From assembly GCA_947176055.1 (NCBI GenBank), contig CAMWPE010000091.1, positions 1 through 9,028 of the forward strand: a stretch of DNA of 9,028 bases, written 5' to 3'. Below, one piece after another: positions 1-8,062 of this stretch (position 1 is the stretch's first letter; each line of letters starts with the position of its first letter). A program made the translations under genes and the position numbers. Source of the stretch: an uncultured Desulfovibrio sp. (lineage in GTDB: Bacteria; Desulfobacterota; Desulfovibrionia; Desulfovibrionales; Desulfovibrionaceae). The notes below the pieces were generated by a model, which saw only the letters and a list, made by a program, of their open reading frames with translations, made no database searches and was not told the origin of the DNA.

Positions 1-66
1 CAAACAGACCCTATAATTATTGTTTATATACGAACAAACATTTCTAGTTTATTTCCTCCATACCCA

Positions 67-924
67 TCACCTAACGCCTCTCTCTTTTACCTTCTCCAGC
101 AAAATTCTCGCCGCCCGCGCCGGTTCTTTGGGAATTATTTCCTCTGAAACAATTTCTCCAGCGATCGATATTTTTTGAATCTTGATCTCCGGATGGCGTT
201 CGCCCCAGATGACAAAATAATAGCCGCCCATTCCCAGAGCCGCGCACAGATCGCAAATTACCTTGAGTCTGCGCCAGTCCTGTTTGCGATATTTGTCAAA
301 CGACTCGGCGACAATGGGCGTTGGCAGGTTATGTGTCTTGAATTCCGCTATATTTACAAGTTTATCCTCCCGATAGATCGCAAGATCAATATCCCCCGGG
401 AAGGGATCCTTGCCCCTGACATTTGCCAGATAGCATTCCATGCCGGAATTGGCCACCTTTAGCGGTTTAGTGACGTTAAATGTTCTTTTCCTGAAAAATC
501 TTATTCTTTCCGCGTAGTCGTCAAAGGTCGATATATATTTTAAATAAACTGTTTCCGCGAAAGGCGGCTCCGCGGCGAAAGCGTAAGCCTGATTCCTTTT
601 CCCGGGAATAAAGACAAAATCGATGCCGCACCCAAGCGCCCGCGCAAGCGTTTTATAATACGTTTTAACGCTCCGGACGACATCCGATTGATATAAGTCC
701 AGAGGATTAAAGTCTCCCGCGTCGTCCGCAAATTCCCTCTTGTAAATTATCCTTGTGATATTTCCGTCTCTGTCATCAATGTAGCCGTCAATTGTAACCC
801 CCCGCGCTCCCATATTTTCCAGATCCCCAACTATGGCCTTGAGGAAAGGATTTCCCGTAGGCGGATATTTTGGCGGCGGTTGCCCCGGGCATAACCTCGG
901 TCGCGGCTCAAGAATCTTGATCAT
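67..924 (-). CDS. PD-(D/E)XK nuclease-like protein, otherwise unknown
   Basis: A 285-residue protein that I do not recognise as a named family. The best clue is at residues 177-196. A GDID motif (D178, D180) is followed by a short hydrophobic strand and then EFK (E194, K196), itself followed by TH. This spacing matches the PD-(D/E)XK metal-dependent nuclease fold. E163 in GMEC, just upstream, could be the accessory acidic residue. A conserved-looking stretch follows (KYRKQDWRRLKVICDL, 211-226), then a beta strand (YYFVIWG, 235-241), as expected for the core sheet. The N-terminal 25 residues are proline-rich. There is no signal peptide or membrane segment, so it is probably cytoplasmic. Start: ATG at 922-924, with AGAGG eight bases upstream. 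It has no partner methyltransferase or specificity gene in view and diverges from flagellin. Being a real gene is likely; nuclease activity is inference; substrate and biological role are unknown. Confidence 0.8.
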   Translation of the reverse strand: MIKILEPRPRLCPGQPPPKYPPTGNPFLKAIVGDLENMGARGVTIDGYIDDRDGNITRIIYKREFADDAGDFNPLDLYQSDVVRSVKTYYKTLARALGCGIDFVFIPGKRNQAYAFAAEPPFAETVYLKYISTFDDYAERIRFFRKRTFNVTKPLKVANSGMECYLANVRGKDPFPGDIDLAIYREDKLVNIAEFKTHNLPTPIVAESFDKYRKQDWRRLKVICDLCAALGMGGYYFVIWGERHPEIKIQKISIAGEIVSEEIIPKEPARAARILLEKVKERGVR

Positions 925-1044
925 ATCTTCAGCCTCTTTTTAATCGTCGGTTATCGGTCGTATTTTTGACTAATTTTTATTCCCGGCCAACGCGAAGCCG
1001 CGCGCCCCGCGTCAGCCAGCGCGCGAAAAATTCCCGCGCGGAAA

Positions 1045-1077
1045 TTGCATGTTTTTTTCAAACAGCAATAAAAGGGA
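1045..1077 (+). promoter_or_regulatory. Flagellin mRNA leader hairpin next to the Shine-Dalgarno site
   Basis: TTGC (1045-1048) can pair with GCAA (1065-1068), and TGTTT (1050-1054) with AAACA (1060-1064), around a five-base loop with one bulged A. The stem ends five bases before AGGGA (1073-1077), which holds the ribosome-binding GGG (1074-1076, five bases before the ATG) and also fits the CsrA recognition pattern ANGGA. Flagellin translation is controlled by CsrA in several bacteria, so a control site is plausible here. The pairing is read from the sequence; the function is inferred. Confidence 0.35.
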
Positions 1078-1081
1078 AAAA

Positions 1082-2395
1082 ATGTCTCTAGTCGTAAATA
1101 ACAATCTCATGGCGTCCTCCGTCGCCAATACACTTAACGGACATTACGGACGTCTTTCGACATCGATTCAGCGTTTGTCTTCTGGCATGCGCATTAATAG
1201 CGCGGCGGACGACGCGGCCGGTCTAGCCATTCGCGAATTGCAACGCGCCGATATCGCAGCGCTTCAACAGGGCGCCCGCAACGCGAACGACGCCATTTCT
1301 CTCATTCAGACCGCGGACGGCGCGCTGGGCGTCATCGATGAAAAACTCATTCGTATGAAAGAGCTGGCCGAGCAAGCGGCGACCGGCACGTACGACTCGA
1401 CCCAGCGTCTGATGATCGAATCCGAATATCAGGCCATGGCTTCCGAAATAACCAGGATAGCAAACGCTACGGATTTTAACAATATTAAATTATTGAACGG
1501 CTCGCTATCCGGAGCCCATGACGGCTCCGGACTGACCTCTACGGGCAGCCTGAAAATACATTTCGGCTCCGGCAACGACAGCGCGGAGGATTATTATTAT
1601 ATTCAGATAGGCGACTGCACGGCCGCGGCGTTGGGCGTGGGCAATAAGGCCGCGTCAAAAAACCCCGTTACGTTCGCCGCCACCCTTTCGCCAAACGGCG
1701 ACGAAGTCCGGGAAGTTTCCGGCTTTATTACCCTGGACGGCAAACCTTACACGCCGATTCGCCTCGACGAAGATATGCGGCCGGTATTGACTGACAACAC
1801 AGTCAAACCTGACGGGGAGCCAAATCTATTCTACTATCGTCCCGACGCGAATGTATACACCGATGTCGTCGAAGGAAACAATGTCACCCCGCGGGGACAG
1901 ACATATGGCTGGATTACCAGCGCGGGCGGAGGACGCTCCCAACTCTACGTGGACAGTCTGGGGCATTTCCCCCTCGAATTTTATATCGAGGGAACTTATT
2001 ACGAAGACGCCAACGGCAATAAATTCTCGGCTGACGAACTGATTACCGGCGAAATCCCGACAGGCGAATTTGAAACGGTCTATTCCGACGCCTATACGGT
2101 ATCGACGCAGGAAGCGGCGCAAAGGGCGCTTGTCGGCATAAACAACGCCATCGTCTCCAAGGATAAAATTCGCGCCCATCTAGGCGCCATTCAAAACCGG
2201 CTGGAAAATACCATCACCAATCTTTCGGTTCAATCCGAAAATCTGCTCGCCGCCGAATCGCGGATTTCCGACGTCGACGTGGCTACGGAGATGACCGAAT
2301 TTGTCCGCAATCAAATCCTGACCCAATCGGCGGTCGCCATGCTTTCCCAGGCCAATTCCCTGCCCCAGATGGCCATGCAACTTATCGGCGGCTAA
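1082..2395 (+). CDS. fliC: Flagellin, filament protein with a large central insert
   Basis: The structural subunit of the flagellar filament, exported through the flagellar type III apparatus and polymerised outside the cell. The start at 1082 gives 437 residues beginning MSLVVNNNLMA, the usual flagellin N-terminus, with GGG five bases upstream; an in-frame ATG at 1049 lies in a hairpin and lacks a ribosome site. The N-terminal D0/D1 region spans about 1-187 (RLSSG 31-35, AADDAAGLAI 41-50, NANDAIS 67-73). The C-terminal D1/D0 region spans about 339-437 (AESRISDVDVATEM 391-404, ending LIGG). The segment equivalent to the TLR5-contact helix keeps R91 and E94. Both ends resemble Desulfovibrio flagellins, but residues about 189-338 form a hypervariable insert absent from the short forms of about 290 residues that I recall. 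A lone cysteine, C179, is unusual for a flagellin. No clear sigma28 or sigma54 promoter was found upstream, so regulation is unresolved. Symbol by family; paralogues may exist. Confidence 0.96.
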   Translation: MSLVVNNNLMASSVANTLNGHYGRLSTSIQRLSSGMRINSAADDAAGLAIRELQRADIAALQQGARNANDAISLIQTADGALGVIDEKLIRMKELAEQAATGTYDSTQRLMIESEYQAMASEITRIANATDFNNIKLLNGSLSGAHDGSGLTSTGSLKIHFGSGNDSAEDYYYIQIGDCTAAALGVGNKAASKNPVTFAATLSPNGDEVREVSGFITLDGKPYTPIRLDEDMRPVLTDNTVKPDGEPNLFYYRPDANVYTDVVEGNNVTPRGQTYGWITSAGGGRSQLYVDSLGHFPLEFYIEGTYYEDANGNKFSADELITGEIPTGEFETVYSDAYTVSTQEAAQRALVGINNAIVSKDKIRAHLGAIQNRLENTITNLSVQSENLLAAESRISDVDVATEMTEFVRNQILTQSAVAMLSQANSLPQMAMQLIGG

Positions 2396-2396
2396 A

Positions 2397-2432
2397 GGCG
2401 CCTCGCTCGTTAATCCCGCGAGCGACTGCGCC
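2397..2432 (+). terminator. GC-rich hairpin directly after the flagellin stop codon
   Basis: GGCGC (2397-2401) pairs with GCGCC (2428-2432), and TCGCTCG (2403-2409) with CGAGCGA (2419-2425), leaving a nine-base loop and a small internal mismatch. It starts one base after the flagellin TAA. The following bases (ATATTATCTCTTA) are AT-rich but hold no real U-run, so this may be an mRNA 3'-end stabiliser rather than a full intrinsic terminator. The proper terminator for the converging genes lies about 150 bases further on. Confidence 0.45.
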
Positions 2433-2576
2433 ATATTATCTCTTAACGGCGAACTCGCTTCTGTTTAGCGATAATTTCGCGAACAACTTTCTGGACAAAG
2501 CCGGCATAACGGCGCGAACAATTTTCTTATCCGCCCGCTAAAAAACTTTAGCGCCCCCGCGTTCGCTTTTCGAAAT

Positions 2577-2610
2577 AAAAGGCCGGATCTCGCGATCCGG
2601 CTTCAATTTT
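2577..2610. terminator. Bidirectional intrinsic terminator between flagellin and the atp operon
   Basis: GCCGGATC (2582-2589) and GATCCGGC (2594-2601) form a perfect 8-bp stem with a TCGC loop. Read on the minus strand, the stem is followed by CTTTTATTT, which suits termination of the atp operon 23 bases after the atpC stop. Read on the plus strand it is followed by TTCAATTTT, which suits flagellin read-through. Convergent genes sharing one such hairpin is common. The rest of the gap (2433-2576) holds only a weaker 7-bp hairpin, CGCTAAA/TTTAGCG at 2536-2553, and no gene that I can see. Confidence 0.8.
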
Positions 2611-2623
2611 AGCGCAAATTATC

Positions 2624-3031
2624 CTAATTCACTCGCAAATTCGCGATATGCAGACGCATCATCGCTTTTTGCAAGGCTATCTGCGCCCTGGCCTGATCGA
2701 TATCGCCGTTCTGCTTTTCCAGCCGCTCCTGCGCGCGTTTTCTCGCGGCCTCGGCGCGATCCTGATCGATTTGCTCGGCTGTTTCGGCCGATTCGGCTAA
2801 AATAGCGCATTTATTCTTCCGAATGTCTACGAAGCCGCCGGAAATAAACAGGATGCGATCCTTGCCATCGATGCGGTAAACCAATTTGCCAATTTTCAGG
2901 GCGGCGATCATGGGAGCGTGATTGGGCATGACGCCAAATTCGCCCATCAGCCCGGGGCAAATCGCCGTCTCGACCTCTTCGTTGACTACGGTCTTGTCCG
3001 GCGTAACTACCTGAAGTTGAAAAGTAGCCAT
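2624..3031 (-). CDS. atpC: ATP synthase epsilon subunit
   Basis: A 135-residue subunit of the F1 central stalk. It sits on gamma, contacts the c-ring and, in many bacteria, restrains ATP hydrolysis through its C-terminal helices. The N-terminal beta-sandwich (about 1-84) shows the family pattern: TPDKTVV at 10-16, PGLMGEFGVMPNHAP at 26-40, and ISGGFVDIRKN at 63-73. The C-terminal helical hairpin (about 85-135) is full length and rich in Glu, Arg and Ala. The ATG at 3029-3031 is preceded by AGGAG at five bases. It is the last gene of the operon, 21 bases after atpD, and is followed by an intrinsic terminator. Identification is firm; whether its C-terminal hairpin inhibits in this organism is not visible. 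Confidence 0.97.
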   Translation of the reverse strand: MATFQLQVVTPDKTVVNEEVETAICPGLMGEFGVMPNHAPMIAALKIGKLVYRIDGKDRILFISGGFVDIRKNKCAILAESAETAEQIDQDRAEAARKRAQERLEKQNGDIDQARAQIALQKAMMRLHIANLRVN

Positions 3032-3052
3032 TCGCGCTCCTCCCCGGGCGGT

Positions 3053-4477
3053 TTATTTCTTCTCTTCGGCGGCCATGCGCGCCTCGTATTTGGCGACCGC
3101 TTCGCTAATATCGCCCACCATATAGAAATCGCTTTCGGCCAGGTGATCGTACTTGCCGTCCAGGATATCCTTGAAGGCCTGAATGGTATCGGTAAGTTTC
3201 ACATACTTGCCTGGCGTGCCAGTGAATGTCTCGGCCACATGGAAGGGTTGCGACAGGAACCTTTGAATACGGCGGGCGCGGGCTACGGTGAGCTTGTCCT
3301 CGTCGGAGAGTTCGTCCATGCCCAGAATCGCGATGATATCCTGTAATTCCTTGTACTTCTGCAATACCTGTTGCACGCGTCTTGCGACCTGATAATGCTC
3401 TTCGCCGACGACATTGGGGTCGAGGATGCGCGAAGTCGAATCGAGTGGATCCACGGCGGGGTAAATGCCCAGCTCCGCGATCTGGCGCGAAAGCACCAGC
3501 GTGCCGTCCAGATGCGAGAATGTCGTAGCCGGCGCGGGGTCGGTCAGGTCGTCCGCGGGCACATACACGGCCTGCACGGAGGTAATCGAGCCGTCGTTGG
3601 TCGAGGTGATTCTTTCCTGCAGGGCGCCCAGATCCGTGCCCAGCGTTGGCTGATAGCCCACGGCGGAGGGCATCCGGCCCAACAGGGCCGACACTTCCGA
3701 ACCCGCCTGGGTGAATCTGAATATATTGTCAATAAAGAGCAACACGTCCTGATGCTCTTCGTCGCGGAAATACTCGGCGCAGGCCAGAGCCGTCAAGGCC
3801 ACGCGGGCGCGAGCTCCCGGAGGCTCGTTCATCTGCCCGTACACAAGCGTGGCGCGATCCAGCACTCCGGCTTCTTTCAATTCGTTGTACAGGTCGTTGC
3901 CCTCGCGGGTGCGCTCGCCCACGCCGGCGAATACGGAGGAACCGCCGTGCTGTTTGGCGATATTGTTAATCATTTCCATGAGGATAACGGTTTTGCCCAC
4001 CCCCGCGCCGCCAAAGAGGCCCATCTTGCCGCCCTTGGGGAAAGGCACGAGCAAATCGACGACCTTGATGCCCGTCTCCAGCAATTCGACCTTGGTGTTC
4101 TGATCGGTGAATTTGGGCGCTTCCCTGTGGATAGGATAATATTTCTCGGCATTAATCGGACCCTTATCGTCCACGGGTTTGCCGATGACGTTCAGAATCC
4201 GGCCTACGGACGCCTGGCCCACAGGAGCCATGATGGGTTTGCCGGTATCAACAACTTCCATCCCCCGCACAAGGCCTTCCGTAGCGTCCATGGCGATGGT
4301 GCGCACGACATTGTCGCCCAGGTGCTGGGCTACTTCGCAGACCAGCTCCGGCGCGTCCTTATTGTTGGGATTCTTGATTTCCAGCGCCGTCAATATATCA
4401 GGCAACTTTCCGTCCGGAAACTCGACGTCGACCACGGCGCCAATAACCTGGGAAATCTTTCCTGTATTTTCGCTCAT
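3053..4477 (-). CDS. atpD: ATP synthase beta subunit, catalytic
   Basis: The catalytic subunit of F1, three per complex, making ATP from ADP and phosphate at the beta/alpha interfaces. Its 474 residues are the usual length. The N-terminal beta-barrel is about 1-80. The nucleotide-binding domain carries Walker A GGAGVGKT (156-163, with K162 and T163), the catalytic glutamate E188 in GERTREG, and Walker B LLFID ending at D250. The alpha/beta family signature PAVDPLDSTS is at 340-349 and the DELSDED motif at 388-394, where the gamma subunit contacts beta during rotation. All key residues are intact. The start ATG (4475-4477) has AGGAG six bases upstream. It lies 56 bases after atpG, the widest gap in the operon, which contains a hairpin. 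No oddities in the protein itself. Confidence 0.99.
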   Translation of the reverse strand: MSENTGKISQVIGAVVDVEFPDGKLPDILTALEIKNPNNKDAPELVCEVAQHLGDNVVRTIAMDATEGLVRGMEVVDTGKPIMAPVGQASVGRILNVIGKPVDDKGPINAEKYYPIHREAPKFTDQNTKVELLETGIKVVDLLVPFPKGGKMGLFGGAGVGKTVILMEMINNIAKQHGGSSVFAGVGERTREGNDLYNELKEAGVLDRATLVYGQMNEPPGARARVALTALACAEYFRDEEHQDVLLFIDNIFRFTQAGSEVSALLGRMPSAVGYQPTLGTDLGALQERITSTNDGSITSVQAVYVPADDLTDPAPATTFSHLDGTLVLSRQIAELGIYPAVDPLDSTSRILDPNVVGEEHYQVARRVQQVLQKYKELQDIIAILGMDELSDEDKLTVARARRIQRFLSQPFHVAETFTGTPGKYVKLTDTIQAFKDILDGKYDHLAESDFYMVGDISEAVAKYEARMAAEEKK

Positions 4478-4502
4478 TGATTCTCCTGACTTATTTTAAG
4501 CC

Positions 4503-4524
4503 GCGCTCCGCCAGCCGGACGCGC
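4503..4524 (-). other. Intercistronic hairpin between atpG and atpD
   Basis: GCGC plus TCCG (4503-4510) can pair with CGGA (4516-4519) and GCGC (4521-4524), giving 8 bp with one bulged C and a five-base loop. On the coding (minus) strand it is followed by GGCTTAAAATAAG, which has no U-run, so it does not look like a terminator. It sits just before the atpD ribosome site. It could stabilise the atpD-atpC part of the mRNA, but this is inference. Confidence 0.35.
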
Positions 4525-4533
4525 CTCGCGATC

Positions 4534-5409
4534 CTAACCGTTCAAGGCCTCGGCTCCGCCCACAATATCAATCAATTCGTTGGTGATGGAGGCTTGCCGC
4601 GTCTTGTTATAGAGCAGGGTAAGCGATTTGATCAATTCGTCGCAATTCCTGGTCGCGTTGTCCATGGCCTGCATTCTCGCCGCGTGCTCGCTTGCCGACG
4701 TTTCGAGCAAAGCCCGGAACACCTGCACGTTCGCGTAACGGGGCAACAAATCGTCCAGCAAAGCCGCCTCGCCGGGTTCGTAGATATATTCGCTGTCAGG
4801 TCCGGTCTTTTCCTCATCCGCCTCCGGCGGCTGAATCGGCAACAGGGTCAGAACCCGGGGCGGTTGCTGGGCCATGGATTGAAACTCGCCATAGACAAGA
4901 TAAACTTCGTCCAGCTGTCCGTCCGCGTATCTCGCCGCGACATCCTGCGCCACATCGATGGCGAGGTTAAAGTCTATGGAACCCATCCTGTCGGCTATCG
5001 ACCGGGCCGGCTCCATACCCAGATGCCTCACGGCGTCCCGGCCTTTGCGGCCCACGCAAAAAAAAGCGACGTTTTTTCCTTCGTTCCGCTTTTCCGTCAG
5101 TATCTGAAGGGCCTTGAGAATGATGTTCGCGTTAAAACCGCCGCACAGTCCCCTGTCTGAAGTGATAAGGACAATGCCGCAATTCTTCTTGTCCGCCCGC
5201 TTTTCCAGCAGGGGATGGGCGCTGATATCCGCTTTTTCCGCCAGATCGCCGATGACCTCGCGGTATTTTTCCGCGTAAGGCCGAAAGCGCTCGATCCTTG
5301 CCTGACTGCTCCGGAGTTTGGCCGACGCCACCATGTTCATGGCCTTGGTGATCTGTTTGGTCTTGCCAACGCCAATGATTTTCATCTTTACGTCTTTCAA
5401 CGATGGCAT
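4534..5409 (-). CDS. atpG: ATP synthase gamma subunit, rotor shaft
   Basis: The central rotating shaft of F1, transmitting c-ring rotation to the catalytic beta subunits. At 291 residues it has normal bacterial length. The N-terminal helix (about 1-55) has the family start MPSLKDVKMKIIGVGKTKQITKAMNMVASAKL. The globular Rossmann-like domain carries SDRGLCGGFN (84-93). The C-terminal helix ends with the gamma signature ITNELIDIVGGAEALNG (275-291), which packs inside the alpha/beta hexamer. A loop near 192-210 (PPEADEEKTGPDSEY) is acidic and probably variable; it lacks the cysteine pair of the redox-regulated plant gamma. The ATG at 5407-5409 has GGGAGG six bases upstream and lies 11 bases after the atpA stop, so translation is probably coupled. 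Confidence 0.98.
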   Translation of the reverse strand: MPSLKDVKMKIIGVGKTKQITKAMNMVASAKLRSSQARIERFRPYAEKYREVIGDLAEKADISAHPLLEKRADKKNCGIVLITSDRGLCGGFNANIILKALQILTEKRNEGKNVAFFCVGRKGRDAVRHLGMEPARSIADRMGSIDFNLAIDVAQDVAARYADGQLDEVYLVYGEFQSMAQQPPRVLTLLPIQPPEADEEKTGPDSEYIYEPGEAALLDDLLPRYANVQVFRALLETSASEHAARMQAMDNATRNCDELIKSLTLLYNKTRQASITNELIDIVGGAEALNG

Positions 5410-5420
5410 TCAGTCCTCCC

Positions 5421-6929
<1,509 letters not shown>

Positions 6930-6932
6930 GCG

Positions 6933-7484
6933 CTACATTCCCCTCCTCAAGGTTTCCCGCAGGACGCCCAACTGCGCCCTGAGGCTGGAGTCCATCACCT
7001 TGTCGCCCACAGCCAGGACCATGCCGCCGAGGATGGCGGGATCGACATGAAAGGTCAGCTCGATATCCTTGCCGAACTTTTCCCGCAACGCGGCCTTGAT
7101 TTCTTCCCGCCGCTCCGGTCTCAAACTGACGGCTGTGGTGACCCGTCCGCGCAGTATGCCGCGCGCGTCGTCCAGCATGAAATTATACCAATCCGCGATT
7201 TCGGCCAGAGCGCCCAGCCGCTCCTTGTCCGCCAGCAAATCGCAAAAATTGCGCGTGATCCTGTCGTCGGTAATTTTTTGCAGGATGGCGTCCAGGAGGG
7301 CTTTTTTCTCAGCCGGACTAATGACGGGGCTTTTCAGGATCGCGCCCAGCTTCGGCTCCTCGCGCGCCAGCCGCGCGAGTTCGGACAGATTCTCGCCCCG
7401 CGCGACGAGGGCGTCCATTCCTTCCTTCTTGCTCAAGGAAAACAAGGCTCCCGCGTACCTGCGGGCTACTGTGCTATCGGTCAT
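6933..7484 (-). CDS. atpH: ATP synthase delta subunit, stator cap
   Basis: A 183-residue soluble subunit on top of F1 that ties the N-terminus of alpha to the b/b' stalk so the head does not rotate (called OSCP in mitochondria). The N-terminal helical domain opens with VARRYAGALFSLSKKEG (6-22), the classic start. The C-terminal region has the delta signature ILGGMVLAVGDKVMDSSLRAQL (151-172). Length is normal. Its ATG (7482-7484) overlaps the atpF stop in a TCAT/ATGA arrangement, so translation is coupled to atpF. A GGGTGAG ribosome-site-like sequence precedes it by seven bases. Nothing unusual. Confidence 0.97.
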   Translation of the reverse strand: MTDSTVARRYAGALFSLSKKEGMDALVARGENLSELARLAREEPKLGAILKSPVISPAEKKALLDAILQKITDDRITRNFCDLLADKERLGALAEIADWYNFMLDDARGILRGRVTTAVSLRPERREEIKAALREKFGKDIELTFHVDPAILGGMVLAVGDKVMDSSLRAQLGVLRETLRRGM

Positions 7485-8044
7485 TGCGGGCTCACCCTGT
7501 TTAGCGCGTCGTTAATCAATTTGTCGTGATCCTCGGCGGTAAGTTTGCCGGCCAGCGCCTTGCCGGCGGCGTCGACGATCTCGTCGGCCATGGTCGAGCG
7601 CACTTTGTCAAGCATGGCGCGGCCTTCGTTTTCCGCGGTCTTTCTGGCCTGATCAACGATCTGTCCCGCCTGTCTGCGCGCGTCCTCCACAATGCCTTTT
7701 TTCAATCGCTCGGCCTGGGCGCGGCTTTCGTCGAGAATGGCCTGTCGCTCCGCCTCCAGATTCGCTATGCGCTCCTCGATCTCTTTCCATTTCGCGCGGG
7801 CGTCGGCCCGTCTGTTTTCCAGCTCCGCGAGGGTGTTTTCAATCGTGGCTTTGCGATTCCGGAAAAAGTTTTTCCAGATATTGCGGATGAAATACCAGAG
7901 GATACCGCAAAACAGAATGAGATTCGCCACTCGCCAGGCAAAATCGCCCCAGCGCGGTTCATGCCCCTCCGACGCGAAAGCGGCCTCCGGGCAAAAATCC
8001 AGGACGATCAGCCCAATGAGAATAAACGCGGTTAGTTTGCCCAA
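7481..8044 (-). CDS. atpF: ATP synthase b subunit, peripheral stalk, with TTG start
   Basis: One of two stalk chains that anchor the head to the membrane. Its 187 residues show two hydrophobic stretches: about 5-23, which ends AAFAS and resembles a cleavable signal peptide, and about 36-53 (WRVANLILFCGILWYFI), the expected membrane anchor. A long charged coiled coil (about 64-150) follows, then a delta-binding end. Such an N-terminal extension is, as I recall, common in b subunits of Desulfovibrio relatives. The start codon is TTG (8042-8044), with GGGAGG seven bases upstream (8052-8057); there is no in-frame ATG in the N-terminal region, so the TTG is the best choice. Its 3' end overlaps atpH by four bases. 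Confidence 0.95.
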   Translation of the reverse strand: MGKLTAFILIGLIVLDFCPEAAFASEGHEPRWGDFAWRVANLILFCGILWYFIRNIWKNFFRNRKATIENTLAELENRRADARAKWKEIEERIANLEAERQAILDESRAQAERLKKGIVEDARRQAGQIVDQARKTAENEGRAMLDKVRSTMADEIVDAAGKALAGKLTAEDHDKLINDALNRVSPQ

Positions 8045-8062
8045 AAGCTCGCCTCCCTGTAA

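Noticed and set aside
19..36. Weak inverted repeat TTGTT/AACAA as a terminator for the nuclease gene
   Set aside because: Five A/T-rich base pairs with no following T-run are too weak to support.
1049..1081. Upstream ATG giving an 11-residue extension of flagellin
   Set aside because: It has no ribosome site, falls in a leader hairpin, and flagellins begin at the MSLVVNNN-type start at 1082.
925..1081. Sigma54 (GG-N10-GC) or sigma28 promoter for flagellin
   Set aside because: TTGC at 1045-1048 lacks a GG at the right distance, and GTCGGTTA at 946-953 matches the sigma28 -10 poorly and has no -35. No call is made.
2618..2810. Small overlapping frames around atpC and the operon end
   Set aside because: They overlap atpC in another frame and lack ribosome sites or recognisable sequence.
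3371..4480. A 369-codon open frame on the plus strand
   Set aside because: Antisense to atpD, with a His/Arg/Gly-rich translation and no motif; a shadow frame.
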